Below the pieces are notes generated by a model. The model did not search any database and was not told the DNA's origin. It saw nothing but the letters and a program-made list of their open reading frames with translations. A DNA stretch of 13,625 nucleotides from assembly GCA_037968855.1 (NCBI GenBank), contig JBBKWH010000001.1:1-13625 (forward strand), written 5' to 3'. The stretch is from JBBKWH01 sp037968855. GTDB taxonomy: Bacteria > Pseudomonadota > Gammaproteobacteria > Pseudomonadales > Moraxellaceae. Below, in pieces: positions 1 to 6,792 of this stretch; positions within the stretch are counted from its first letter, which is position 1; every line of letters starts with the position of its first letter. Position numbers and translations under genes: made by a program.

Positions 1-2
1 CC

Positions 3-242
3 CACTTATATGCCCGTGCTGCCGAGCGTGATATTGCTGGATTGATGGTTGGCGGTGCCAATGTTTTGGCACAAGATCGTATTGCACCCAAGGACCAAGG
101 CTTATACAGTTATATCGACAATGCACGTGCGTACTCGGTCAATGAATACGCCATCGATTATAACGGTGCGATGATCAGCCTATTGGCAATCTTAGCGACT
201 ATATCCGACGCAGAATCGGTGAATACATTACACGGACGATAG
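3..242 (+). CDS. Glycoside hydrolase family 9 (cellulase-type), C-terminal fragment
   Basis: This is the last 79 codons of a gene that begins outside the window; the frame is open from base 3 to a TAG at 240-242. The fragment holds the C-terminal active-site signature of GH9 endoglucanases: Tyr-x-Asp, four residues, Tyr, three residues, Glu, then Ala and Asn (YIDNARAYSVNEYAID). The Glu encoded at 144-146 corresponds to the family's general acid, and the Asp of the YID triplet to a catalytic Asp. The preceding stretch VGGANVLAQD resembles the GG-x-N-P segment upstream of that signature in GH9. The residue after the final Asn is Gly, where small Ser/Thr/Ala residues are usual. GH9 enzymes hydrolyse beta-1,4-glucans such as cellulose by inversion. 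The gene ends 12 bases before the glycosyltransferase start, so it is probably in the same operon and may trim or release the polymer. Substrate and localisation cannot be judged because the N-terminus is missing. Confidence 0.85.
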   Translation, partial: HLYARAAERDIAGLMVGGANVLAQDRIAPKDQGLYSYIDNARAYSVNEYAIDYNGAMISLLAILATISDAESVNTLHGR

Positions 243-254
243 TGAGAACTGATA

Positions 255-2123
255 ATGGGGTTTTATTTCGACCGTTTTGAAGGTCGTACACCACCTGAGC
301 CGACACCATATCGGCCCAGAATTGAGTTGCTTTGGCAGTTTTTTGCTGTCTTAGCCTTGATCTTGGGCGGCAACTATTTGGTCTGGCGTTGGACGGAGAC
401 CTTAAACCCTGCGGCCATGTGGTTTGCTTTGCCATTAGTCATGGCCGAGACCATGGCATACATTGGCCTGTTCTTTTACACCTTTAACCTGTGGCGCACG
501 CGAGACTATCCCGAACAACCTGCTCCTAGCTGTTTTTCGCAATGTAACCATGCCGAGCATGCTGAAGATCGCCCACTGCGCGTTGACGTCTTTATTACCA
601 CTTATAGCGAAGAAGAAGAGCTGGTACGACTGTCTATTCAAGATGCTAAAAAACTCGAATACCCGCATCCTATTGAGCTCAAAATTTATATTCTTGATGA
701 TGGCCGTCGCCCCCTGATGAAATCAGTGGCTGAACAAGAAGGTGCGCTATATATCACCCGCGACAACAACATTGGCTTTAAAGCTGGCAACTTACGCAAT
801 GCCATGGAAAAAACAGATGGCGACTTTATCGTTATTTGTGATGCAGACACTCGTGTTTTTCCCACCATGCTGACCCAAACACTGGGGTATTTTCGCGATC
901 CTGATGTGGCATGGGTGCAAACGCCACAATGGTTTTATGACCTGCCAGCAGGTAAGCCATTGCCCGTTGTTTGGCAAAAATATGCAGGGCGATTAGGCTA
1001 TTGGACTGGACGTGCATTAGAACGTGTCGCAGGGCCAATCCAGTTAGGCAAAGACCCTTTCGTTAATGATCCACAGATGTTTTATGACGTGATCCAGCGC
1101 CGTCGCAATGCTGTCAATGCCTCATTCTGCTGTGGTGCAGGCTCTATTCACCGCCGCGAAGCCGTCATGCAAGCCGCACTACGTGAATATGCCCATGCGA
1201 TTGAACGTGAAGTGCGCCAACATAGCCGCGAAATCAGCGACCCAATGCTTCGTGCGGATCTAGAGGACGCCGTACGTGGTCAAGTGGCATTAGAAATGGA
1301 ATTTACACCGTATAAATTTCATGTGTCAGAAGACATCTATACCTCCATCGAGCTACATACTGACCCGACCCGTCAATGGAAGTCGGTTTTGCATCCGCGC
1401 GTACAATCCAAAATGCTCTCACCTCAGGATTTACAAACGTGGGTGGTACAACGCTATAAGTACGCGGGTGGCTCGCTCGATATTGCCCTAAGAGACAATC
1501 CGCTGTTCTCGGGCAACATGACCGTGTCCCAACGACTCATGTATATGACCACCTTCTGGTCATACTTTGGCTGTATTTGGAACTTTGTCTTTTTGATCGC
1601 GCCATCAATTTATTTGATCACTGGTATTTCACCCGTTACTGCTTATTCAACACCGTTTTATTGGCATTTTTTACCGTTCATTATCTGTACAGAGCTGGCC
1701 TTTATGTTTGCTACGTGGGGCGTGGAGTCATGGAGTGGCAAGGCATCGTTTATGTCGTTTTTTTCGATTAACTTTACTGCCCTTGCTCAAGTGTTACGCG
1801 GCGAAAAAGTCAAATTTCCAGTCACACCCAAAAGCCGGCAAGAAGGCACCTTCTTACATCTAGTCTACCCACAAATTGGCATTTTGATTTTGACCGTTGT
1901 GGGGTTGCTATGGGGCGTTGGCCGACTGCTGCTTGATCTACCCATTGATGTCAGCGGTTTTATGATTAATATTTTTTGGGGCATTAACAACATTGCACTG
2001 ATGATTCCCATGATCCGCTCAGCAGTCTGGCAACCTGATGACGATCAGAACGATGTAGCACCCTCAACAGCTATTCCTCATTCAGACAGTACGTCTACCC
2101 CTTCAGTACATTCGGCTCATTAA
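255..2123 (+). CDS. Cellulose-synthase-like family 2 glycosyltransferase, membrane-embedded, no PilZ domain
   Basis: This 622-residue inner-membrane processive glycosyltransferase probably polymerises a nucleotide sugar (UDP-glucose is likely) and exports the chain. Two hydrophobic helices come first (about residues 26-50 and 55-78). The cytosolic GT-A domain follows, with D148-D149-G150, the D196-A-D198 metal/UDP site, FCCG at 291-294, and S358-E359-D360 in place of the TED motif that carries the catalytic base. The QxxRW position reads QRYKY (399-403), so Lys and Tyr replace Arg and Trp. A sequence resembling the BcsA gating-loop FxVTxK follows (FPVTPK), and about four more membrane segments lie between residues 430 and 595. 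The C-terminus is a short acidic and Ser/Thr-rich tail; the c-di-GMP-binding PilZ domain of BcsA is absent. About 53 charged, helix-forming residues separate FCCG/HRREAV from SED, much longer than in BcsA. The ATG at 255 has a weak GAG at 244-246. It lies between GH9 and the first DUF3131 gene. The family is firm; the linkage made is unknown. Confidence 0.87.
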   Translation: MGFYFDRFEGRTPPEPTPYRPRIELLWQFFAVLALILGGNYLVWRWTETLNPAAMWFALPLVMAETMAYIGLFFYTFNLWRTRDYPEQPAPSCFSQCNHAEHAEDRPLRVDVFITTYSEEEELVRLSIQDAKKLEYPHPIELKIYILDDGRRPLMKSVAEQEGALYITRDNNIGFKAGNLRNAMEKTDGDFIVICDADTRVFPTMLTQTLGYFRDPDVAWVQTPQWFYDLPAGKPLPVVWQKYAGRLGYWTGRALERVAGPIQLGKDPFVNDPQMFYDVIQRRRNAVNASFCCGAGSIHRREAVMQAALREYAHAIEREVRQHSREISDPMLRADLEDAVRGQVALEMEFTPYKFHVSEDIYTSIELHTDPTRQWKSVLHPRVQSKMLSPQDLQTWVVQRYKYAGGSLDIALRDNPLFSGNMTVSQRLMYMTTFWSYFGCIWNFVFLIAPSIYLITGISPVTAYSTPFYWHFLPFIICTELAFMFATWGVESWSGKASFMSFFSINFTALAQVLRGEKVKFPVTPKSRQEGTFLHLVYPQIGILILTVVGLLWGVGRLLLDLPIDVSGFMINIFWGINNIALMIPMIRSAVWQPDDDQNDVAPSTAIPHSDSTSTPSVHSAH

Positions 2124-2126
2124 GGA
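2122..2126 (+). promoter_or_regulatory. Ribosome binding site that sets the start of DUF3131 paralogue 1
   Basis: AAGGA overlaps the stop codon of the glycosyltransferase and lies 8 bases before the ATG at 2135. It is only 2 bases before an in-frame TTG at 2129, so the ATG is the better start. Confidence 0.6.
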
Positions 2127-2134
2127 TATTGGTC

Positions 2135-3523
2135 ATGGCATTTCGGGATGATCTGATTAAAGCACGCAGTTATATTGTGTTTATTGTTGGCCTATTGGTG
2201 GCCTTTGTCTTGGTTTATACCGTCGAAAAAAACTCTGGCGTTGCGCAAAGTACCGCAACGGATTGTGACGACAAAATCGCCAAGCGCTTGGCCGCGCAAA
2301 CCACCACGATTTACGAGTTTAAGCCAGTGGATAACATCAAACTTGAAGACTCTGCTAATCGCCCAGTCGCTCAAGTTCCTCGCAAACTGACGGCCGAAGA
2401 AATGCGTATGGCACGCATTGCATGGACTTACTTTAAAAACAACACCCGTACCGAAACCGGCATGGTCAACTCGGTCAACAACTACACCGCATCGACCATG
2501 TGGGATACCGCATCCTATATGCTCGGTACTATCTCAGCCGAACGTTTAGGCATTATTCAGCGCAAAGAAATGGTCAGCCGCATGCGCGCTTTGATGAAAA
2601 CGCTCGAAACCATGCCACTGGTTGACAACAAGCTGCCCAATAAGTCCTACAGCACAGCAACAGGCAAAATGGTCACCTATACCAACAAAGAATCACCCAA
2701 TGGGATTGGTTGGTCCGCTATTGACATTGGTCGCGTACTGGTTCCGCTCAACACCATGGCATGGCGCTATCCCGAACTCACTGAGCAAGCCCGTCGCGTG
2801 ATTGCACGTTGGGACTTTGCGTCTATTTCGCGAAATGGTCAAATGATGGGCGCGGTGCGGGACAAACAAGGCGCATTGAAATACCTCCAAGAAGGTCGTG
2901 TCGGCTACGAGCAATATGCCGCCAAATCATTAGGTCTACTGGGACTGGATGTAGGACGTGCACTCAATTGGAATGAGTTTTTGCAGTATGTTGATATCTA
3001 CGGAATCAAGGTACCCGCCGACAAACGTGATGCCAAAATGTATGGCGCACAAAACTTTGTGGTCAGCGAAAACTACATGCTTGATGGTCTGGAGTATGGC
3101 TTTGACGGCACATCGCGTGAGTATGCATGGCGTATTTATCAGGCCCAAAAAGGCCGTTATAACGATAAAAAGATTCTAACTGCGATTAGTGAAGACCATC
3201 TTGATGGCCCTCCGTACTTTATCTATAGCACCCTATTTGCCAATGGCAAAAAATGGAATGTGATCACCGAAAATGGCAAAGATGCAGAAGCCTTCCGCAT
3301 GCTCTCAACCAAAGCCGTTTTTGCATGGCATGCCTTATATCGTGATGACTACACCAGCAAAATGCTAGCCACCATCACCCCACTGGCTAACCCAGAAAAA
3401 GGTTGGCCAGCTGGTCGATATGAAGCCACTGGTCAGACCAACCAATCCTTCAACGCCAATACCAATGGCATTGTATTGGAAAGTTTGGCTTATATTCAGC
3501 AAGGAAAAATGCTACCTTTCTAA
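2135..3523 (+). CDS. DUF3131-type protein, paralogue 1, anchored in the inner membrane
   Basis: This is a 462-residue protein with a short basic N-terminus, one hydrophobic helix (about 12-30) lacking an obvious signal-peptidase site, and a periplasmic remainder. The domain starts near residue 87 (LTAEEMRMARIAWTYF) and runs to the C-terminus. I recognise it as DUF3131-like, a family I associate with polysaccharide synthase clusters and probably with a helical-barrel glycosidase-type fold; no biochemical function is assigned with confidence. Motifs shared with the next three genes include TGMVN, W123-D124, LPNK, GWSAID (D197), QEGR-x-GYEQY (E253, E259), SENYMLDGLE (E312, D317), WN and a terminal NTNGIVLES. 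All aligned acidic positions are present, so this copy could be catalytic. The start is 11 bases after the glycosyltransferase stop, suggesting that it works next to the synthase at the outer face of the inner membrane. An endo-glucanase or a polymer-binding role are both possible. Confidence 0.8.
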   Translation: MAFRDDLIKARSYIVFIVGLLVAFVLVYTVEKNSGVAQSTATDCDDKIAKRLAAQTTTIYEFKPVDNIKLEDSANRPVAQVPRKLTAEEMRMARIAWTYFKNNTRTETGMVNSVNNYTASTMWDTASYMLGTISAERLGIIQRKEMVSRMRALMKTLETMPLVDNKLPNKSYSTATGKMVTYTNKESPNGIGWSAIDIGRVLVPLNTMAWRYPELTEQARRVIARWDFASISRNGQMMGAVRDKQGALKYLQEGRVGYEQYAAKSLGLLGLDVGRALNWNEFLQYVDIYGIKVPADKRDAKMYGAQNFVVSENYMLDGLEYGFDGTSREYAWRIYQAQKGRYNDKKILTAISEDHLDGPPYFIYSTLFANGKKWNVITENGKDAEAFRMLSTKAVFAWHALYRDDYTSKMLATITPLANPEKGWPAGRYEATGQTNQSFNANTNGIVLESLAYIQQGKMLPF

Positions 3524-3561
3524 GACGTGTCAGGAAGGCGCGGATCGTAGAAAACGACTAT

Positions 3562-3565
3562 AGGA
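3562..3565 (+). promoter_or_regulatory. Ribosome binding site for DUF3131 paralogue 2
   Basis: AGGA lies 6 bases before the ATG at 3572. An in-frame TTG at 3566 directly abuts it and is therefore an unlikely start. The 48-base gap after paralogue 1 shows no terminator hairpin. Confidence 0.5.
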
Positions 3566-3571
3566 TTGTGT

Positions 3572-5197
3572 ATGACATATCGTGAGCGTATCCGCGCGAT
3601 AGGCCGCTTGAGTGTACTGAGCACGACCCTGCTCAGCACGTCCCTCTTGCCTGTACAAGCGGCGATCTTTGATAGCCCTGTCAAATGGCCTCAACGTCAT
3701 GGCCCGCTTACCGAATCTGAAATGCACATGGCCCGCATTGCGTGGACCTATTTTGAAAACAACTACCAAGAAAAAACCGGTCTGGTCAATGCGGTCGATG
3801 GCTATCCATCGACCACCATGTGGGACACCGCGTCCTATATGGCAGCAATGACCGCGGCACTACGTTTGGGCATCATCGATAAAGCTGCTTTTGACCAACG
3901 TCTGGTACAACTCCTTAGCACCTTGAACAAACTCGATTTGTTTCGTAAAGAATTGCCAAACAAGGTCTATCACACCAAAACCGCCGAAAAAGTAAACTAC
4001 GCCAACAAACCAGGTGAGATTGGCTACTCTGCACTCGATTTAGGCCGCATGCTGATTTGGCTTAAAATCATCAAAGAGCGTTATCCAGAACATGCCGGTC
4101 AGATTGATGGTGTGGTACTGCGCTGGGATTTTCGTAATGTGATTGATCCCTGTGGCACCATGTATGGTGCGATGGTGGGTGGCGATAAAAGCACACGCTA
4201 CGTGCAAGAAGGTCGTTTAGGCTACGAAGAATATGCAGCCAAAGGCTTTAAGCTCTGGGGGTTTACCACTTGTCTTGCCAGCAAACCCGATCCATACGAG
4301 ATGATCCCAATTTACGGTGTCGATGTCCCTTACGACGTGCGGGACCCGCGCAAGCTTACCCAGCACAACTATGTGGTCTCCGAATCCTATGTGCTTGATG
4401 GGATCGAAACCAACTGGGATCATCCGGCTGATCGCAGCCGTCATAATCGCTACAACAGCGATCCGATTGCCCGTAACTTTGCCCAACGTGTCTACCAAGC
4501 TCAAGAAAACCGCTACAAAGCCACAGGCATTCTGACCGCCCGATCAGAGCACCAGCTCGACAAAGCCCCTTATTTTGTCTACGACACCGTGTACAGCGAT
4601 GGTTATGCATGGAATACCATTACTGATAACGGCAAATACGTACCAGAATTTGCTGCTGTCTCGCTCAAAGCCGCATTGGGTATGTGGGTACTGTGGGATT
4701 CGCCGTATACCGATCTACTCGGCGAGGCAATCTGGAACCAAAACGTATTTGAAAAAGGCTATTACGAAGGCATTTACGAGAACGGCTCTGGCCCAATCAA
4801 AACCTTTACCGCCAACAACAACGGCATCATGCTCGAAAGCCTACTGTATAAAGTTGAAGGCAAACTACTACAGTTCAACACCAACGATCCCCAATACAAA
4901 AAACGTGCACCTTCCGAATGGGAACGCACACTCACAGATCCTTTTGATGGCTCAAACAAACGCAAAGGTCGACCACAAGTCATGACCGATGCCAAAACAT
5001 TTAACGGGGTAGCACCCACCAGCAAACTTGGCCCGATCTTCCGGCTTAAAAGCAGTACCAATAAAAGCTGCCCACAACTCGCTCCTGATTTTTCTAATCG
5101 TAAGCCGACCTCTGAGAATTGCCCGACATGTTCGCCATGCCCCGTCTGTCAAGACGACACACCGGTCACCTTGCCAGCTTGGTCATCATCGCCCTAA
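3572..5197 (+). CDS. DUF3131-type protein, paralogue 2, secreted/periplasmic, with a Cys-rich tail
   Basis: This 541-residue exported protein has a basic start (YRERIRAIGR), a hydrophobic core and a likely signal-peptidase I site after V28-Q29-A30. The DUF3131-like domain begins near residue 47 and reaches about residue 455. It is the closest relative of paralogue 1 in the window and keeps every acidic position seen there: W84-D85, D156, E213 and E219 in QEGRLGYEEY, and E271 and D276 in the SESYVLDGIE segment. This makes it a candidate active enzyme. A tail of about 85 residues that is absent in paralogue 1 follows. It is rich in Lys, Ser and Pro and ends in four cysteines spaced C-x2-C-x2-C-x2-C (C517, C520, C523, C526). 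The tail could form disulfides or bind metal; I recognise no named domain. The gene's last 70 bases overlap the start of paralogue 3, implying translational coupling. Substrate is unknown; a periplasmic glucan is inferred from the neighbours. Confidence 0.8.
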   Translation: MTYRERIRAIGRLSVLSTTLLSTSLLPVQAAIFDSPVKWPQRHGPLTESEMHMARIAWTYFENNYQEKTGLVNAVDGYPSTTMWDTASYMAAMTAALRLGIIDKAAFDQRLVQLLSTLNKLDLFRKELPNKVYHTKTAEKVNYANKPGEIGYSALDLGRMLIWLKIIKERYPEHAGQIDGVVLRWDFRNVIDPCGTMYGAMVGGDKSTRYVQEGRLGYEEYAAKGFKLWGFTTCLASKPDPYEMIPIYGVDVPYDVRDPRKLTQHNYVVSESYVLDGIETNWDHPADRSRHNRYNSDPIARNFAQRVYQAQENRYKATGILTARSEHQLDKAPYFVYDTVYSDGYAWNTITDNGKYVPEFAAVSLKAALGMWVLWDSPYTDLLGEAIWNQNVFEKGYYEGIYENGSGPIKTFTANNNGIMLESLLYKVEGKLLQFNTNDPQYKKRAPSEWERTLTDPFDGSNKRKGRPQVMTDAKTFNGVAPTSKLGPIFRLKSSTNKSCPQLAPDFSNRKPTSENCPTCSPCPVCQDDTPVTLPAWSSSP

Positions 5198-6783
5198 GCC
5201 TACAAAGCTGTGGGGTGGTGGTTCGTCAAACGACACAAGTGGTCAAGCAAGTACAAGCAGGCAGCTTACGTTATCAAGGCCGCCTTGGCCCACTGACGGA
5301 CACCGAAAAAGCATGGGCCAAAACCGCATGGCGTTATGTGGTCAACAACACCCAAGAACAAACGGGTCTGGTCAATGCAGTCGATCGCTATCCCACCACC
5401 ACGGTTTGGCATATCGGTGATTATTTGGCCGCCTTAGTCGCAGCACGAGAGCTTGGATTGATTGACAAGCTGGAGTTTGACCAGCGTTTAAGCCGTGTAT
5501 TGGGGTTTTTGGGCAGTATGGATTTGGCCGCCAAGCAAGTACCCAATCGAATCTACAACACCAAAACTGGCACCATGGTGAACGAAAACAACCAAGTGGG
5601 TGAAGCCGGTTGGTCTGCCGCCGACAACAACCGCCTACTCATTTGGATGAAAACCGTCGGCGAATATTATCCAGAGTATCAAGAATACTTAGACAAAGCG
5701 GTTTTACGTTGGCGCTACTGCAATGTGGTTGCCGACTGTGAACCGGCTTACCACCAATTGCGACAAAAGAAAGTCGAGCTTGGTCGCGTTGAAGGTCGAT
5801 CCGGTTATCAGGATTACACCATTCCGGGCTTTACCTTGTGGGGCTTTCAACAAGTCACGCCCGATGAAGACCCCACGCCAATGACCTATGTCAATGACAC
5901 CTCATTGCTGTACGAAGACATGAACACACGGCAAAAAGGCGGTATTAATCCGTTAATGGCCATGCCCTATCTCTACTTGGGCATGGAATTTGGCTGGGAT
6001 CGAGCGACGGCGTTATCTGGCAGTACTCGCAATGATGGTCATATTGACCTCAAAACCCAAGCACAAAACGTCTATAACGCGCAAGAACAACGCTGGAAAG
6101 TCGATAAGGTGTATACCGCCAGATCCGACCATCAACTCTCTGGCCCACCGTATAAGCTGTACGACAGTATTTTTTCTAATGGTTATGGCTGGAACAGTCT
6201 GACCGAAAAAAGCGAATATTATCCGCAGTATGCATTGGTATCAACACGCGTCGTGTTTGGCATGTGGGTACTGTATAACACCCATTACACCGACCAGTTG
6301 ATGAAAATCACCGAAGCGTTGTTTGATAGCAAAAAAGGCTGGTACGAAGGCCGCTATGAAGCCAGTGGCGCATACGAACCGGTACTGACACTCAGCACCA
6401 ATGCAGGTGTCCTCGAAGCACTCCTCTACAAAACCCGTGGCCCGCTGTACCGTGGCCATGAGCAAACAGGCTTTTTTCAACGGATCCGTGAAGACGTATT
6501 TGAGCAATACGACAATCATCCGGTTCGTCCGGCAACACCCCCACCCGCGCCTAAACCCAAAGTCACACCGCGTCCAGTCCAAAAAAGAGCACCCGTACAA
6601 AACAACGGTGGCTGTTGCGCACCTCAGATTCGTTATGTCGAAAAACCCGTGGTCAAAACAGTGTATGTTGATAAGCCTGTAATCAAAAAAGTCTATATCA
6701 ACACCTGCAAGCCAACCAAGCCCAAAGCAAAACCCAAAAAAGTCGTGCGCAAAAAAACACCGACACCACAAGACTGTAAATAA
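5128..6783 (+). CDS. DUF3131-type lipoprotein, paralogue 3, with a basic repeat tail
   Basis: This is a 551-residue lipoprotein. The N-terminus RLSRRH is followed by a hydrophobic stretch and the lipobox L25-Q26-S27-C28; Gln at -2 is unusual but tolerated. Residue +2 is Gly rather than Asp, which by the Lol rule favours the outer membrane. Possible starts are TTG 5119, ATG 5128 and ATG 5137. I chose 5128, which has GAGA about 10 bases upstream. The DUF3131-like domain spans about residues 55-455 and aligns with its neighbours (TGLVN, VPNR, GWSAAD, WN, STNAGVLEA). However, several acidic positions are replaced: W94-H95 instead of WD, Q228 instead of Glu in GYE, and A278-M279 instead of SE. The C-terminal 75-80 residues are Pro/Lys/Arg-rich with four cysteines and a 10-residue repeat. 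A non-catalytic glucan-binding or tethering role at the outer membrane is plausible. The start lies inside paralogue 2. Confidence 0.78.
   Translation: MFAMPRLSRRHTGHLASLVIIALSLQSCGVVVRQTTQVVKQVQAGSLRYQGRLGPLTDTEKAWAKTAWRYVVNNTQEQTGLVNAVDRYPTTTVWHIGDYLAALVAARELGLIDKLEFDQRLSRVLGFLGSMDLAAKQVPNRIYNTKTGTMVNENNQVGEAGWSAADNNRLLIWMKTVGEYYPEYQEYLDKAVLRWRYCNVVADCEPAYHQLRQKKVELGRVEGRSGYQDYTIPGFTLWGFQQVTPDEDPTPMTYVNDTSLLYEDMNTRQKGGINPLMAMPYLYLGMEFGWDRATALSGSTRNDGHIDLKTQAQNVYNAQEQRWKVDKVYTARSDHQLSGPPYKLYDSIFSNGYGWNSLTEKSEYYPQYALVSTRVVFGMWVLYNTHYTDQLMKITEALFDSKKGWYEGRYEASGAYEPVLTLSTNAGVLEALLYKTRGPLYRGHEQTGFFQRIREDVFEQYDNHPVRPATPPPAPKPKVTPRPVQKRAPVQNNGGCCAPQIRYVEKPVVKTVYVDKPVIKKVYINTCKPTKPKAKPKKVVRKKTPTPQDCK
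6634..6723 (+). repeat. Ten-residue tandem repeat in the tail of paralogue 3
   Basis: Three 30-base units encode YVEKPVVKTV, YVDKPVIKKV and YINTCKPTKP. The first two are clear copies; the third is degenerate. Alternating beta-branched and charged residues suggest an extended, basic, strand-forming spacer near the C-terminus of the lipoprotein. Confidence 0.6.
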
Positions 6784-6786
6784 GCC

Positions 6787-6792
6787 AAAGGA
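6787..6792 (+). promoter_or_regulatory. Purine-rich ribosome binding site near the start of paralogue 4
   Basis: AAAGGA touches the ATG at 6792, so it cannot serve that codon with normal spacing. It is 11 bases before the in-frame ATG at 6804, which may be the true start. Further in-frame ATGs follow at 6813 and 6816. Confidence 0.4.

Noticed and set aside
255..2123. Naming the synthase bcsA
   Set aside because: It lacks the PilZ domain, has a long insertion and a QRYKY motif, and no bcsB or bcsC partner is visible, so the specific name would imply a cellulose function that is not shown.
3524..3571. A possible internal promoter before paralogue 2 (TATAGG near 3560)
   Set aside because: The hexamer is a poor match, overlaps the ribosome binding site and has no convincing -35 element at the right distance.
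4575..4985. A 136-codon open frame in another plus-strand frame inside paralogue 2
   Set aside because: It is a frame shadow: the real frame carries conserved DUF3131 motifs along this stretch, while this translation shows no domain.
5028..5420. A 130-codon open frame spanning the paralogue 2/3 junction
   Set aside because: I considered a small gene or a frameshifted fusion at the overlap. Both neighbours continue with conserved sequence or a proper signal peptide in their own frames, and this third frame shows nothing recognisable.
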